A stretch of DNA of 64,000 nucleotides from Mucilaginibacter phenanthrenivorans (GCF_024721155.1 NZ_JAHVAP010000006.1:310001-374000); one strand, 5' to 3'; positions 42,790 through 51,710 are shown, counted from the first letter of the stretch. Notes: generated from the letters alone by a model not told the origin. Numbers and translations: made by a program.

Positions 42790-43593
42790 ATGAGTAAAAT
42801 TATTGCTTTAGCCAATCAAAAAGGCGGTGTTGGTAAAACCACATCATCCATAAACCTGGCTGCAAGTTTAGCCGTATTGGAGTTCAAAACATTATTGGTA
42901 GATGCCGATCCGCAAGCTAACTCAACCTCGGGTATAGGGTTTGACCCGAGGAATATAAAGAACAGTATTTATGAGTGCATCATAAACCAGATAGATCCGC
43001 GTGAGGCTATTCAAAAAACCGAGACGCCAAATCTCGATTTACTGCCGGCTCACATCGACCTGGTGGGCGCGGAGATAGAGATGATCAACCTTACCGACCG
43101 CGAGTATAAAATGAAGGCGGTTTTAAATACCATTAAGGATGATTATGATTTTATTATCATCGATTGCTCGCCCTCATTAGGCTTAATTACCATTAATGCT
43201 TTAACTGCTGCCGATTCTGTTATTATCCCGGTACAATGCGAGTATTTCGCGTTGGAAGGTTTGGGCAAGTTGTTAAATACCATCAAAATAGTTCAATCGA
43301 GATTAAACCCGACATTAGAGATTGAGGGAATCCTTTTAACCATGTATGATGTAAGGCTGCGTTTGTCGAACCAGGTTGTTGAGGAAGTAAGGAGCCATTT
43401 TGAGGATATGGTTTTTGATACCATTATACAGCGTAACACCCGTTTAAGCGAGGCGCCAAGCTTTGGCATATCGGTAATTATGCATGATGCCACCAGCAAG
43501 GGAGCGATAAACTACCTGAACCTGGCCCGCGAAATTTTACGCAAAAACGGATTGGTTAAAGAAGAACCTACTGAAAAAACAGCAATAGTATAA
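42790..43593 (+). CDS. parA: Chromosome-partitioning ATPase ParA (Soj)
   Basis: A 267-residue Walker-type ATPase. The deviant Walker A motif is KGGVGKTTSSINL (about 11-23). Walker A' is LLVDADPQANSTSG (about 37-50) and Walker B is FIIIDCSPSLGLITINAL (about 118-135). EYFALEGLGKLL and a C-terminal NxxLxxAPSFG-type segment (NTRLSEAPSFG) match chromosomal ParA/Soj. With ParB, whose gene starts 4 bases downstream, it segregates replication origins. The order parA-parB-DUF5683-dapB-lepB is conserved in Sphingobacteria and related groups, and usually lies near the origin in other bacteria. Confidence 0.97.
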   Translation: MSKIIALANQKGGVGKTTSSINLAASLAVLEFKTLLVDADPQANSTSGIGFDPRNIKNSIYECIINQIDPREAIQKTETPNLDLLPAHIDLVGAEIEMINLTDREYKMKAVLNTIKDDYDFIIIDCSPSLGLITINALTAADSVIIPVQCEYFALEGLGKLLNTIKIVQSRLNPTLEIEGILLTMYDVRLRLSNQVVEEVRSHFEDMVFDTIIQRNTRLSEAPSFGISVIMHDATSKGAINYLNLAREILRKNGLVKEEPTEKTAIV

Positions 43594-43597
43594 AAAG

Positions 43598-44518
43598 ATG
43601 AGTGCAGAAAAAAGAAACGCTTTAGGAAGAGGATTAAGTGCATTGCTGAATGACTCTGATAGTGTTAACCAGAATAATCACCATAATCAAAATAAAACAG
43701 AAGTTTCATCGAGTCCCGAAGTTAACAGCATGGGCTCGATCAATGAGATAAAGCTATCAGAGATAGAAGTTAACCCGTTTCAGCCGCGTACTGATTTTGA
43801 CCAGGAAGCTTTAACCGAACTTTCTGAATCGATAAAACTACAAGGCATTATTCAACCTATAACTGTCAGGCGTCTTAATGCCCACAGTTACCAGCTTATA
43901 TCGGGCGAACGCCGTTTCCGCGCTTCAAAGCTTGCCGGGTTAACCCAAATTCCGGCTTACGTTCGCACTGCTAACGACCAGCAAATGCTGGAAATGGCGC
44001 TTATTGAAAACCTGCAGCGCGAAAACCTGAACGCCATTGAAGTAGCGTTAAGCCTGCAGCGGATGATTGAGGAGTGTAACTTAAGACAAGACGAACTTGG
44101 CGATCGCGTAAGCAAAAACCGGTCGACAGTAGCCAACTACCTGCGCCTGCTGAAGCTGCCGCCCGCCATACAGGTGTCCATCCGCGAATCCGAAATTACC
44201 ATGGGGCACGCAAAGGCGCTGATAACCATTGAAGACCCTGCCAAACAAATATTTATCCATCAGCATATTATACAGCAAGGTTTATCCGTTCGTAAGACAG
44301 AAGAACTGGTTCGTGATATGCAAAGGGCCCCTATAAAAAAGGAGGGCAAACAACCTGAGCCCATCTCGTTCCAGGTTCAAAAAATACAGGACGACCTGGC
44401 ATCAAAGTTCAGCACACGTGTAAAGCTGAAAATTGGAGGCCATGGCCGCGGCACAATTGAGATCCCCTTTTTATCAGAAAGCGATCTTACCCGCATCCTC
44501 GAAATTATGGAGTGGTAA
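43598..44518 (+). CDS. parB: Chromosome-partitioning protein ParB
   Basis: A 306-residue DNA-binding CTPase. NALGRGLSALL (N-terminal ParA-contact motif), INEIKLSEIEVNPFQPRTDF, a ParB/Srx domain with LISGERRFRASKLAGL and ENLQRENLN (CTP site), and a helix-turn-helix (LGDRVSKNRSTVANYLRLLKL) are in order. A dimerisation C-terminus closes it (KFSTRVKLKIGGHGRGTIEIPF). It binds parS, spreads as a clamp and works with ParA. Length is normal. It follows parA by 4 bases and precedes the first DUF5683 gene by 33 bases, so the block is probably one transcript. Confidence 0.97.
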   Translation: MSAEKRNALGRGLSALLNDSDSVNQNNHHNQNKTEVSSSPEVNSMGSINEIKLSEIEVNPFQPRTDFDQEALTELSESIKLQGIIQPITVRRLNAHSYQLISGERRFRASKLAGLTQIPAYVRTANDQQMLEMALIENLQRENLNAIEVALSLQRMIEECNLRQDELGDRVSKNRSTVANYLRLLKLPPAIQVSIRESEITMGHAKALITIEDPAKQIFIHQHIIQQGLSVRKTEELVRDMQRAPIKKEGKQPEPISFQVQKIQDDLASKFSTRVKLKIGGHGRGTIEIPFLSESDLTRILEIMEW

Positions 44519-44551
44519 CTTACCCTTGTAAACAGGGCTTTTAATTGACAG

Positions 44552-45244
44552 ATGTATAAATTTTTGATCGTAACCTGGCTGCTTGCCGCTTTTATTTTTA
44601 CTGCACGGGCCCAAACGCCCGATACAACCTCATCAAAGGTTATAAAAGGTAAAGCGGCAGATACTTTAAAAGCCACCCGCCAGGACACTGATGTTGTACG
44701 TTCAAATATTCCTAAAGTAAAAAAGCCAAAGGTTTACCATATTGATACCACGCATAGCGCGCACCTCGCGGTTATGCACTCATTAATGATCCCAGGCTGG
44801 GGCCAGGTTTATAACCACAGGATTTGGAAGGTACCAATTGTTTATGGAACACTGGGACTGATTGGTTGGGCATATGTATTTAATGCCCAATATTATAAAG
44901 AGTTCCTGCAGCTATCCATCTACCGGAACCATTTGATAACGCCAGGCAAAAAGGATCCCTATTATGCTGAATACAACTTGTATTCCAGTGTGCCTGATCA
45001 ATCCATTTATGATGCAAAGGATGGCTACCGCAGAAACCGCGACCTATCCATACTAGGTTTTATAGCCTTTTGGGGTGTGCAAACTATCGATGCCTATATT
45101 GATGCTAAATTTATTCATAGCTACACCCTGGATAATAACTTTTCAATGCATGTTACCCCCACCATGATCGGGCAACCTGTATTCGGACAAAGCTTTGCCG
45201 CCGCGTCGTATATCCCCGGATTAAAAATTACTTTAACGCTCTAA
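44552..45244 (+). CDS. DUF5683 membrane protein, copy 1
   Basis: A 230-residue protein with a signal peptide (KFLIVTWLLAAFIFTARA, then QTPD), a charged Pro/Lys linker and a DUF5683 domain: SLMIPGWGQVYNHRIWKVPIVYG, IGWAYVFNAQYYKEFLQLSIYR, PYYAEYNLYS and TIDAYIDAKFIHSYTLDNNFSMHV. Two or three hydrophobic helices suggest envelope attachment. IPGWGQVYN is also seen in P5-type membrane domains. The function is unknown. It is followed 62 bases later by a paralogue with the same architecture; both belong to the parAB-dapB-lepB block. Confidence 0.88.
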   Translation: MYKFLIVTWLLAAFIFTARAQTPDTTSSKVIKGKAADTLKATRQDTDVVRSNIPKVKKPKVYHIDTTHSAHLAVMHSLMIPGWGQVYNHRIWKVPIVYGTLGLIGWAYVFNAQYYKEFLQLSIYRNHLITPGKKDPYYAEYNLYSSVPDQSIYDAKDGYRRNRDLSILGFIAFWGVQTIDAYIDAKFIHSYTLDNNFSMHVTPTMIGQPVFGQSFAAASYIPGLKITLTL

Positions 45245-45306
45245 TAATTTTTTGATAGAAACCCTGTTTAAACTAAAGTCTTAGTTAAAAACAGACTACT
45301 TTATCA

Positions 45307-46014
45307 ATGATTCCATCTAAATCTTTTAAACAAACCGTTTTTATTATCCTGTTTTTAATTTCGGCTGTATTTGCTGCAACAGCGCAGTCTGCAGATACTA
45401 CATTAACGAACCCAAAAGGCAAATTTGATCAAAGCCTAAGCGACACTGACCTATTCAAGAGCAATCGTGTTCACAAAATAAAGAAGCCTAAGACTTATCA
45501 CAACGACACTTTGCATAGTCCGCAAAAAGCGGTGATCCGGTCGTTGATTATTCCCGGCTGGGGGCAGGTTTACAACAAGAAGATCTGGAAGGCCCCCATC
45601 ATTTACGGTGGATTGGGTATGCTAAGCTGGGCTGTTGTATTTAATATTAAAAGCTACAGGGAATTTCTGCAATTATCGCTTTATCGGTATAAACAGAAAA
45701 TACCTAAAAAGACTGATCCATACTATGCTGAATACCAGCTCTACAGCACACGACCAAACTACCAGCCCGACCAGGCAATTTACGATGCCAAGGACATAGC
45801 CCGTCGTGATCGCGACCTCTCCTATCTTGGCCTACTTGCATTATGGGGCATAAATGCGGTTGATGCCTATATTGATGCCAAGTTTATTCATAGCTATAAC
45901 CTCGATAACAATTTTTCATTCCACGTAAGCCCGACTTTGCTAAATCAGTCTTTATACGCTCAAAATTTTTCAAGTCGGTATATTCCCGGGATAAAAATTA
46001 ACTTTACGCTTTAA
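45307..46014 (+). CDS. DUF5683 membrane protein, copy 2
   Basis: A 235-residue tandem paralogue of the preceding gene: signal peptide (TVFIILFLISAVFAATA), then KKPKTYHNDTLHSPQKAVIRS, SLIIPGWGQVYNKKIWKAPI, REFLQLSLYR, DPYYAEYQLYS and NAVDAYIDAKFIHSYNLDNN. The two copies agree over nearly their whole length, with a few insertions (for example NYQP near residue 155), so this is an old local duplication kept in both copies. The function is unknown. dapB begins 57 bases downstream on the same strand. Confidence 0.88.
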   Translation: MIPSKSFKQTVFIILFLISAVFAATAQSADTTLTNPKGKFDQSLSDTDLFKSNRVHKIKKPKTYHNDTLHSPQKAVIRSLIIPGWGQVYNKKIWKAPIIYGGLGMLSWAVVFNIKSYREFLQLSLYRYKQKIPKKTDPYYAEYQLYSTRPNYQPDQAIYDAKDIARRDRDLSYLGLLALWGINAVDAYIDAKFIHSYNLDNNFSFHVSPTLLNQSLYAQNFSSRYIPGIKINFTL

Positions 46015-46071
46015 TAATTGTTTAGGTGTAAATATTTTGAACACCACGAGGCTTAGCATTATAATAAACCA

Positions 46072-46818
46072 ATGAAGATCGCATTATTAGGGTATGGTAA
46101 AATGGGCAAGATAATTGAAAAAATTGCCACCGACCGCAAACACGAAATCGTACTAAAAATTGACCAGGATAACCTTGACGACCTGACTGCAGAAAACCTG
46201 CAACTAGCCGATGTTGCCATTGAATTCAGTACCCCGCACACTGTTTTAAGCAATATTGAGCACTGCCTTAATGCGGGTGTTCCAATTGTTGTGGGCACCA
46301 CAGGCTGGTATAACAGCTTACCGGACCTGAAGGAGAAATATGAACGCAGCAGCACCGCCATGATGTATGCATCAAACTTTAGCGTGGGCGTAAACATATT
46401 TTTCCATGTAAATAAGGTGTTGGCTAAGTTGATGAACAACTATCCCTATTACGAGGTACAGGTAGAAGAAATCCATCACACCCAAAAGCTGGATTCACCA
46501 AGCGGCACTGCCATAACTATTGCCGAAGGCATCATTGAAAATCTTGATTCAAAAAAGGATTGGGTAAAGGCGCTCAGCGTTGATGGTGAGGAAAACGAGA
46601 TCAACGTAAAAAATGATCAATTGCTGATAGAGTCGTTCCGGATAGACAGTGTGCCGGGCACACATACCGTGATTTACGATTCGGAGGTGGATTCGATAGA
46701 ATTTAAGCATACAGCGCATAACCGCAATGGCTTTGCCTTAGGTGCCGTACTTGCTGCCGAATGGATCCAGGATAAGGAAGGCTTTTATTCGGTTGAGGAT
46801 ATGTTTGACTTTAAATAG
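46072..46818 (+). CDS. dapB: 4-hydroxy-tetrahydrodipicolinate reductase
   Basis: A 248-residue enzyme. The dinucleotide-binding N-terminus is KIALLGYGKMGKIIE. IEFSTPHTVLSNIEHCLNAGVPIVVGTTGW (about 63-92) is read from the sequence, and the catalytic region is VEEIHHTQKLDSPSGTAITIAEG with the His-His pair and Lys. The C-terminal HTAHNRNGFALGAVLAAEW closes the fold. It reduces dihydrodipicolinate with NAD(P)H in lysine and diaminopimelate synthesis. It is shorter than the E. coli protein, as usual in Bacteroidota. It sits between the DUF5683 pair and lepB. Confidence 0.96.
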   Translation: MKIALLGYGKMGKIIEKIATDRKHEIVLKIDQDNLDDLTAENLQLADVAIEFSTPHTVLSNIEHCLNAGVPIVVGTTGWYNSLPDLKEKYERSSTAMMYASNFSVGVNIFFHVNKVLAKLMNNYPYYEVQVEEIHHTQKLDSPSGTAITIAEGIIENLDSKKDWVKALSVDGEENEINVKNDQLLIESFRIDSVPGTHTVIYDSEVDSIEFKHTAHNRNGFALGAVLAAEWIQDKEGFYSVEDMFDFK

Positions 46819-46927
46819 ATGTGAGATTTGAGACGCGAGATTTGAGAAAAACATTGATACACTTTATTTTGTCTTGATTGTTGGCTCTCGACTCTTGTTT
46901 CTGATAATAAATTCCCAATATTGTAAC

Positions 46928-48082
46928 ATGAACTGGAAATTCTGGAGTAAAAAGAAAAATACCCCTAAAAAAAAGAAAAGCGCCGTGCGTGAATGGACCG
47001 ACGCCATTGTTTTTGCCGTTATTGCGGCAACCTTAATCCGAACCTTTTTTATCGAGGCTTATGTGATCCCTACCCCGTCAATGGAAAGATCGCTGCTGGT
47101 TGGCGACTTTTTGTTCGTGAGCAAGGTAAACTACGGCGCCCGGACACCTATAACACCTATAGCTTTTCCTTTTGCCCATCATACCATGCCGCTTATCAAT
47201 ACCAAAGCTTACTGGGATGGTATTCAACTTCCTTATTACCGTTTACCCGGACTAAGCGATGTAAAGCGCAGTGATGTTGTGGTATTTAATTACCCGATGG
47301 ACGCCGATTCTCCCTTTTACCGGCCGGTTGATAAGCGCGAGAACTTCATAAAGCGTTGCCAGGGCATTCCCGGTGATACGCTGAGTGTTGTTGATGGACA
47401 GGTATTTATTGGCAGCAAAAAGGCAGTTAATCCGCTGGAGGGGCAGATAGATTATGATTATACCACCAACGGAACCGATATAAATCCGCAGGTTTGGGAC
47501 GATCTTCACGCCACCAACTACGAAAACACTAACCCGCCACGCTGGACGATGACCACCGGCTCGGCGCAAACGTTAAAGGGTTATTCGAATATTAAATCGC
47601 TTGCACCTCATATTACACCTAAAGGCGCTACCGACCCGAATAGTCCTGTTTATCCAACAAACCAGATGCACCCTGTTGGGCCGCCGGCTTTAATGCTAAA
47701 TGGCAAACAACCTGATTATAAATGGAATGTTGATAATTACGGCCCGATCATCATCCCCAAAAAGGGATGGACAGTGAAGCTGGATAGCATGACCTACCCG
47801 TTGTATGAGCGTTGCATCAGTGTTTACGAAAAGAACAAACTGGAAGTAAAAGGCGGGGATATTTATATCAATGGTAAAAAAACAGACAGCTATACCTTTA
47901 AAATGAATTATTACTGGATGATGGGCGATAACCGCCACGATTCCGACGATTCACGCTTCTGGGGATTTGTACCCGAGGATCACATCGTAGGGAAAGCTCT
48001 CTTTATCTGGATGAGCTGGGATGATAACGCATCGTTCTTCAGCAAGATCAGGTGGAGCAGGTTGTTCAGAGGAATTCATTAA
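46928..48082 (+). CDS. lepB: Signal peptidase I (paralogue 2)
   Basis: A 384-residue type I signal peptidase from ATG 46928, which aligns with the MNWK start of paralogue 1; the frame is open 18 codons upstream from a TTG, without coding character. A membrane helix (about 25-45) precedes Ser51 (VIPTPSMERSLLVGD) and Lys142 (NFIKRCQGIPGDTLSVV). The C-terminal box is YYWMMGDNRHDSDDSRFWG, and a large insertion lies between the two. It differs from paralogue 1 mainly in the insertion and in Ser-box context (PTPSMERS against PSGSMEGT), so the substrates may differ. It is the last gene of the parAB-dapB block; a spacer with GAGATTTGAGA repeats precedes it. Confidence 0.94.
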   Translation: MNWKFWSKKKNTPKKKKSAVREWTDAIVFAVIAATLIRTFFIEAYVIPTPSMERSLLVGDFLFVSKVNYGARTPITPIAFPFAHHTMPLINTKAYWDGIQLPYYRLPGLSDVKRSDVVVFNYPMDADSPFYRPVDKRENFIKRCQGIPGDTLSVVDGQVFIGSKKAVNPLEGQIDYDYTTNGTDINPQVWDDLHATNYENTNPPRWTMTTGSAQTLKGYSNIKSLAPHITPKGATDPNSPVYPTNQMHPVGPPALMLNGKQPDYKWNVDNYGPIIIPKKGWTVKLDSMTYPLYERCISVYEKNKLEVKGGDIYINGKKTDSYTFKMNYYWMMGDNRHDSDDSRFWGFVPEDHIVGKALFIWMSWDDNASFFSKIRWSRLFRGIH

Positions 48083-48129
48083 GGGATTTCGGAAGTCGGA
48101 TGTTCTATTTCGGATTTAAAGAATCTGAA

Positions 48130-49209
48130 TTAGGCGGTAAGGCGACCAATATTAAATTTATCGGCCAACCCATTCAAATCACTAACAACGGCATCTACTA
48201 ACGGGATGCCGTTTGCCTTTCTATCCTTTTCCGCTTCCAATTCGGGCTCGCCGGGGATGATCACCTTCTGATCGGGGTCAATTGTTTGTGCCGATTTGAA
48301 TCGGCGGATCCAGTTATCCATGTGCGTTTTAAACTCATCAACCGGGCGAAAGCCGTCGACCCGCATCGCCCCAACAAAATGACCTATGCCTAGCCCGACA
48401 GGATCAGCCGGCGGATCTAAAAATGCCACGAATGGCGGCACCCACGGACCGTAGTTGGCACCAGACAAAACCGCTGATAAAATATCAACCGTTGCGCTCA
48501 GCCCAAATCCCTTGTGGCTGCCATGCTCCTTATCGCTGCCCAGTGGCAGTAATGAGCCACCCGATTTTAACGCATGAGGGTCGGTAGTATAATTACCCTG
48601 CGCATCCTGAATCCACCCCTCTGGTACCGGCTTGCCTGCACGCTGGGCAATCTCCAGCTTTCCATTGGCTGCGGCAGAGGTAGCCATGTCAACCACTACA
48701 GGCGGATAGTCGCCTGCGGGGAATGCATAGCACATGGGGTTAGTGCCCAATAAACGCTCATTCGAATACGTAGGGGCAACAAGCGGACTTGCATTTGTCA
48801 TAGCATAGCCGATCATGTTCTTTTCAACCGCCATTAGTGCATGGTAACCCGCAATGCCAAAATGGTTGGAATTACGCACAGATACCCAGCCGGAGCCGTA
48901 TAGCTCCGCTTTCTTTATGGCCAACTGCATGGCAAACGGGGCTACAACCAAACCAAGGCCCGCATCACCGTCAACGGTGGCCGTTGTAGGTGTTTCATGA
49001 ACAATGGTGACATTCGGGTTAGCATTGATTCTTTTGCTCTCCCACAAGCGCACGTAGCCAATTAAACGAGCAACGCCATGCGAGTCTATCCCGCGCAGAT
49101 CAGCCTGCAACAGTACATCCGCAGCAAGCGCTGCATGTGTTGAATTGCAACCCATAGCAAGAAAAATGTTTTGAGTAAAGCTGCGCAGGGCTGATTGGGA
49201 AATAAGCAT
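48130..49209 (-). CDS. Ldh-family (malate/L-lactate/ureidoglycolate) dehydrogenase
   Basis: A 359-residue NAD(P)-dependent oxidoreductase of the LdhMDH2 fold, from ATG 49209 (a TTG two codons upstream is the other choice). Landmarks are ADLRGIDSHGVARL, DGDAGLGLVVAPFAM, VSVRNSNHFGIAGYHALMA (catalytic His region), GYAMTNASPLVAPT, LLGTNPMCYAFPAG, VVDMATSAAANGKLEIAQRAG and SDKEHGSHKGFGLS. It oxidises malate, L-lactate, ureidoglycolate or a related 2-hydroxyacid; the substrate cannot be fixed from the sequence. It is downstream of the RBBP9-like hydrolase, separated by a strong hairpin repeat. Confidence 0.9.
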   Translation of the reverse strand: MLISQSALRSFTQNIFLAMGCNSTHAALAADVLLQADLRGIDSHGVARLIGYVRLWESKRINANPNVTIVHETPTTATVDGDAGLGLVVAPFAMQLAIKKAELYGSGWVSVRNSNHFGIAGYHALMAVEKNMIGYAMTNASPLVAPTYSNERLLGTNPMCYAFPAGDYPPVVVDMATSAAANGKLEIAQRAGKPVPEGWIQDAQGNYTTDPHALKSGGSLLPLGSDKEHGSHKGFGLSATVDILSAVLSGANYGPWVPPFVAFLDPPADPVGLGIGHFVGAMRVDGFRPVDEFKTHMDNWIRRFKSAQTIDPDQKVIIPGEPELEAEKDRKANGIPLVDAVVSDLNGLADKFNIGRLTA

Positions 49210-49238
49210 GGACAAATATAGCGGGTTTACATGGAGCC

Positions 49239-49271
49239 AGATTTACGAAGTTTTAGAAACTTCGTAAATCT
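49239..49271. repeat. Perfect 15-base hairpin, TTACGAAGTTT type
   Basis: AGATTTACGAAGTTT (49239-49253), TAG, then the exact complement (49257-49271). It lies between the hydrolase stop and the Ldh start, both on the minus strand. There is no T-run on that strand, so it is more likely a dispersed hairpin or processing element than a plain terminator. Confidence 0.6.
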
Positions 49272-49283
49272 TTGGGGAAGTTA

Positions 49284-49820
49284 TTATTTATCCAGTCGGT
49301 TCAAGATCTCCAATCCCTCATCCCATTCGCCAAACCCCGAGGATACATTGATATGCCCGGCATCACCAATATTGATTAATTCGCTGCCCCAGCCGTCCGC
49401 AAATTGTTTGGCGCGGTCGAACGCTACGTAAAAATCGTTGGTGCTGGCTACTACTATTGTTTTAAATGGCAGGTTAAAAAGCGGCACAGGCTTAAAACCG
49501 GTTGTTCCCGGCGGGTAGGTATCGGCTTCTGTATCGCTTGGGCCTACTAACAGTGCGCCTTTAATATTGACATTGTATTTCAATGCCCAATACGCAATGG
49601 TTGTACAAGCAAGACTATGCCCAACAAGGATCACATTTGCAGGATCGTGCCTGCTTACTTCTTTGTTGATATTTTCAATCCAATCCGAGCAAATAGGTGT
49701 ATCCCATTCCTCCTGCTCAACACGAGTAAAATCAAACTTGTTTTGCCAAATAGATTGCCAATGCTGCGGGCCGGAATTGCCAAGGCCGGGAATGATGAGG
49801 ATGGTGGATTGGAACTTCAT
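49284..49820 (-). CDS. RBBP9/YdeN family serine hydrolase
   Basis: A 178-residue alpha/beta hydrolase. The nucleophile motif is VGHSLACTTIAYWAL (Ser in GHSLA), the entry is ILIIPGLGNSGPQHWQSIW, and the catalytic Asp and His are in VVASTNDFYVAFDRAKQFADGWGSELINIGDAGHIN (positions near 122 and 155). It is cytosolic with no signal peptide. The substrate is unknown; relatives include small serine esterases. A compound hairpin repeat lies directly upstream (49845-50098), and the Ldh gene follows on the same strand. Confidence 0.88.
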   Translation of the reverse strand: MKFQSTILIIPGLGNSGPQHWQSIWQNKFDFTRVEQEEWDTPICSDWIENINKEVSRHDPANVILVGHSLACTTIAYWALKYNVNIKGALLVGPSDTEADTYPPGTTGFKPVPLFNLPFKTIVVASTNDFYVAFDRAKQFADGWGSELINIGDAGHINVSSGFGEWDEGLEILNRLDK

Positions 49821-49844
49821 GATTTAAGTAAATATTTATATATT

Positions 49845-50098
49845 TTGTCATTGCGAGCGGTAGCGTGGCAATCTCGTAGCTGTACAGAGCGGACAAAAAA
49901 GTGTACTACTTTTATAGCGAATAAGTGGCGACGAGGTTGCTTCGTCGTTCCTCCTACCCATGACAAGTTATACATCTTAGGGTGGGGTGTCACACTGAGG
50001 CACTCGAAGTGACACATGCTTCGAGTGCCTCAGCATGACATCCCTTTCTTGTCATTTCACCTTCGCAATCCAGCGGATTTTTAAACTCGCAATGACAA
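49845..50098. repeat. Compound spacer repeat: TTGTCATTGCGAG and CTGAGGCACTCGAAG units
   Basis: Outer ends are TTGTCATTGCGAG and CTCGCAATGACAA. Inside is a perfect 15-base hairpin (CTGAGGCACTCGAAG at 49995-50009, its complement at 50019-50033), plus a GACGAGGTTGCTTCGTCGT unit also found at 53192-53288. It looks like one dispersed element inserted into another, between the hydrolase and bshC. Confidence 0.75.
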
Positions 50099-50108
50099 AG
50101 TTTGTTAA

Positions 50109-51710
50109 TTACTTCTCCGTCAACACCGTAAACTTAAAATCAAGCGGCTCAAAATGGCGGATAAGCTCATCAATAAACTCCTGCCCCCATTTTACATAGA
50201 ACAGGCCGAAATTTTCGCTGCGTTCCTGTAAACTGTCTTTAGGGAAGATGTCGCTTTTAATATGTTCCACCTGTTCCAACCTGGTCTGATAATTGCGTTT
50301 TTCGGCTTTAATTAGCTTTTTCTCCAGGTTATCTATGGCGTGTTTTAAGCGGGCCTGCACTGCATCGGCAGACGGGGCAAGCGTATTGTCAATTTTATAG
50401 GCACGCAGCTTTATTTTTTCAAAAACACTGGTTAGTTCACGCCACTCTTCGGTGAGGGTTAAATTATGCTTGCTGTGCTTAGTGATCCAGTCGTTTTTAA
50501 TTGCATCTGCCGTCTTGAACAGATCAACCGGGCATAGGTCCATTTTGGCTATTTTGGATGCAGTTTCCTTACCAATTACGAGGCCTGAATTACGCAATAT
50601 CAGGATTGGAAAATCAACCTTATAATGCTCAAAGTTCGATTTCAGCTCCAGCCAGTAAACCACTTCGGCGCCGCCGCCTATGTAGGCAATGTTTGGTAAA
50701 ATGCATTCCTGGTACAGCGGACGCATCACCACATTCGGACTAAACCGCTCAGGATATTTACTGATCTCAACCTTTAGTTCAGCCTCTGTAAACTGAATTT
50801 CGCTGTTTAACACTTTGTACACATCATGCTCAAAAACTATCCGTTCACGCAGGCCCTCCAGCAAATAAAAGAAATTGATCTCACGCGGATTAACCTGGAT
50901 GTGAACTCCGATATCATGTAATTGCTTATTCGTAGCCTCAATATTTTTAAAGCTGTTTTGTTCGATGATATCCTGCTCAATTATCGGCGCAAATGATTGC
51001 TTGAAGCGATGATCATCTGCATCAATAATTACCAAACCATATTGACCAAACAATGCGTTCACCAAATACCGGGTGGCATCGGCCAGCTTATCAAATTTAG
51101 TGTAGGCGGTTTCAACAATTTCGGCCAGCTCATGGGCATGGCGCTCGATGCCTAAAGCACCCTTATATTGATTGAGCGCCTGGCGCATGGTATCCGGGTT
51201 GATACGACCAGTAGCACCCGATGCCTCGTACCACCAATGTACTTTTTTACCGCCTATGTTCGTATAGTTGATCTCCGCAAAATCATGGTCTTCGGATGCC
51301 ATCCAGTAAACCGGCACAAAATCTTTATCCGGAAATTCCTGTTTCAGCTGGCGCGCCAGCTTAATAGCGGTAACGATCTTAAAAAGGAAATATAGGGGAC
51401 CAGCAAAAATATTAAGTTGGTGACCGGTAGTAACGGTATACGTGTTGTTGTTCCTGAGCCCCCTAACCCCCTGAAGGGGGAACTCAATACTTTGCGGATC
51501 ATTGGATAACCTGGCGTATTGATCTAATAAAACCTCAACTAAGATTTCCCTGTCGGCAACTACCTTTTTGGTTTTCAAAAACTCAGCAAATCCCTTCAGA
51601 TCCGGGCGCGAGCCATAAAACGGACGGAGCGCCGGGGCGTCTTCCAGGTAATCGATAACAGTTGGGGAAAAGGATCCCGTGTCTTTATAGTTTATACAGG
51701 CTGAGTCCAT
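50109..51710 (-). CDS. bshC: Bacillithiol biosynthesis cysteine-adding enzyme
   Basis: A 533-residue BshC-type ligase. Family landmarks are YTVTTGHQLNIFAGPLYFLFKI, DKDFVPVYWMASEDHDFAEINY, WWYEASGATGRI, GLVIIDADDHRFKQSFAPII, SPNVVMRPLYQECILPNIAYIGGGAEVVYWLELK (cited by region near residues 333-367) and a C-terminal coiled coil. It adds Cys to glucosaminyl-malate in the last step of bacillithiol synthesis. Residues 76-86 (EFPLQGVRGLR) are encoded exactly by a G/C-rich dispersed repeat (51453-51485). The frame is kept, just before the conserved TVTTGHQ motif, so function may or may not be intact. Confidence 0.92.
   Translation of the reverse strand: MDSACINYKDTGSFSPTVIDYLEDAPALRPFYGSRPDLKGFAEFLKTKKVVADREILVEVLLDQYARLSNDPQSIEFPLQGVRGLRNNNTYTVTTGHQLNIFAGPLYFLFKIVTAIKLARQLKQEFPDKDFVPVYWMASEDHDFAEINYTNIGGKKVHWWYEASGATGRINPDTMRQALNQYKGALGIERHAHELAEIVETAYTKFDKLADATRYLVNALFGQYGLVIIDADDHRFKQSFAPIIEQDIIEQNSFKNIEATNKQLHDIGVHIQVNPREINFFYLLEGLRERIVFEHDVYKVLNSEIQFTEAELKVEISKYPERFSPNVVMRPLYQECILPNIAYIGGGAEVVYWLELKSNFEHYKVDFPILILRNSGLVIGKETASKIAKMDLCPVDLFKTADAIKNDWITKHSKHNLTLTEEWRELTSVFEKIKLRAYKIDNTLAPSADAVQARLKHAIDNLEKKLIKAEKRNYQTRLEQVEHIKSDIFPKDSLQERSENFGLFYVKWGQEFIDELIRHFEPLDFKFTVLTEK
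51453..51485. repeat. CCCCCTAACCCCCTGAAGGGGG repeat inside bshC
   Basis: A 33-base G/C-rich block with the CCCCTnnnnnnnnnAGGGG dyad, unlike the surrounding coding sequence. On the bshC strand it reads as 11 codons (EFPLQGVRGLR), so the frame is unchanged. The same word is familiar as an intergenic repeat of Bacteroidota genomes; no second copy is in this window. Confidence 0.6.
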
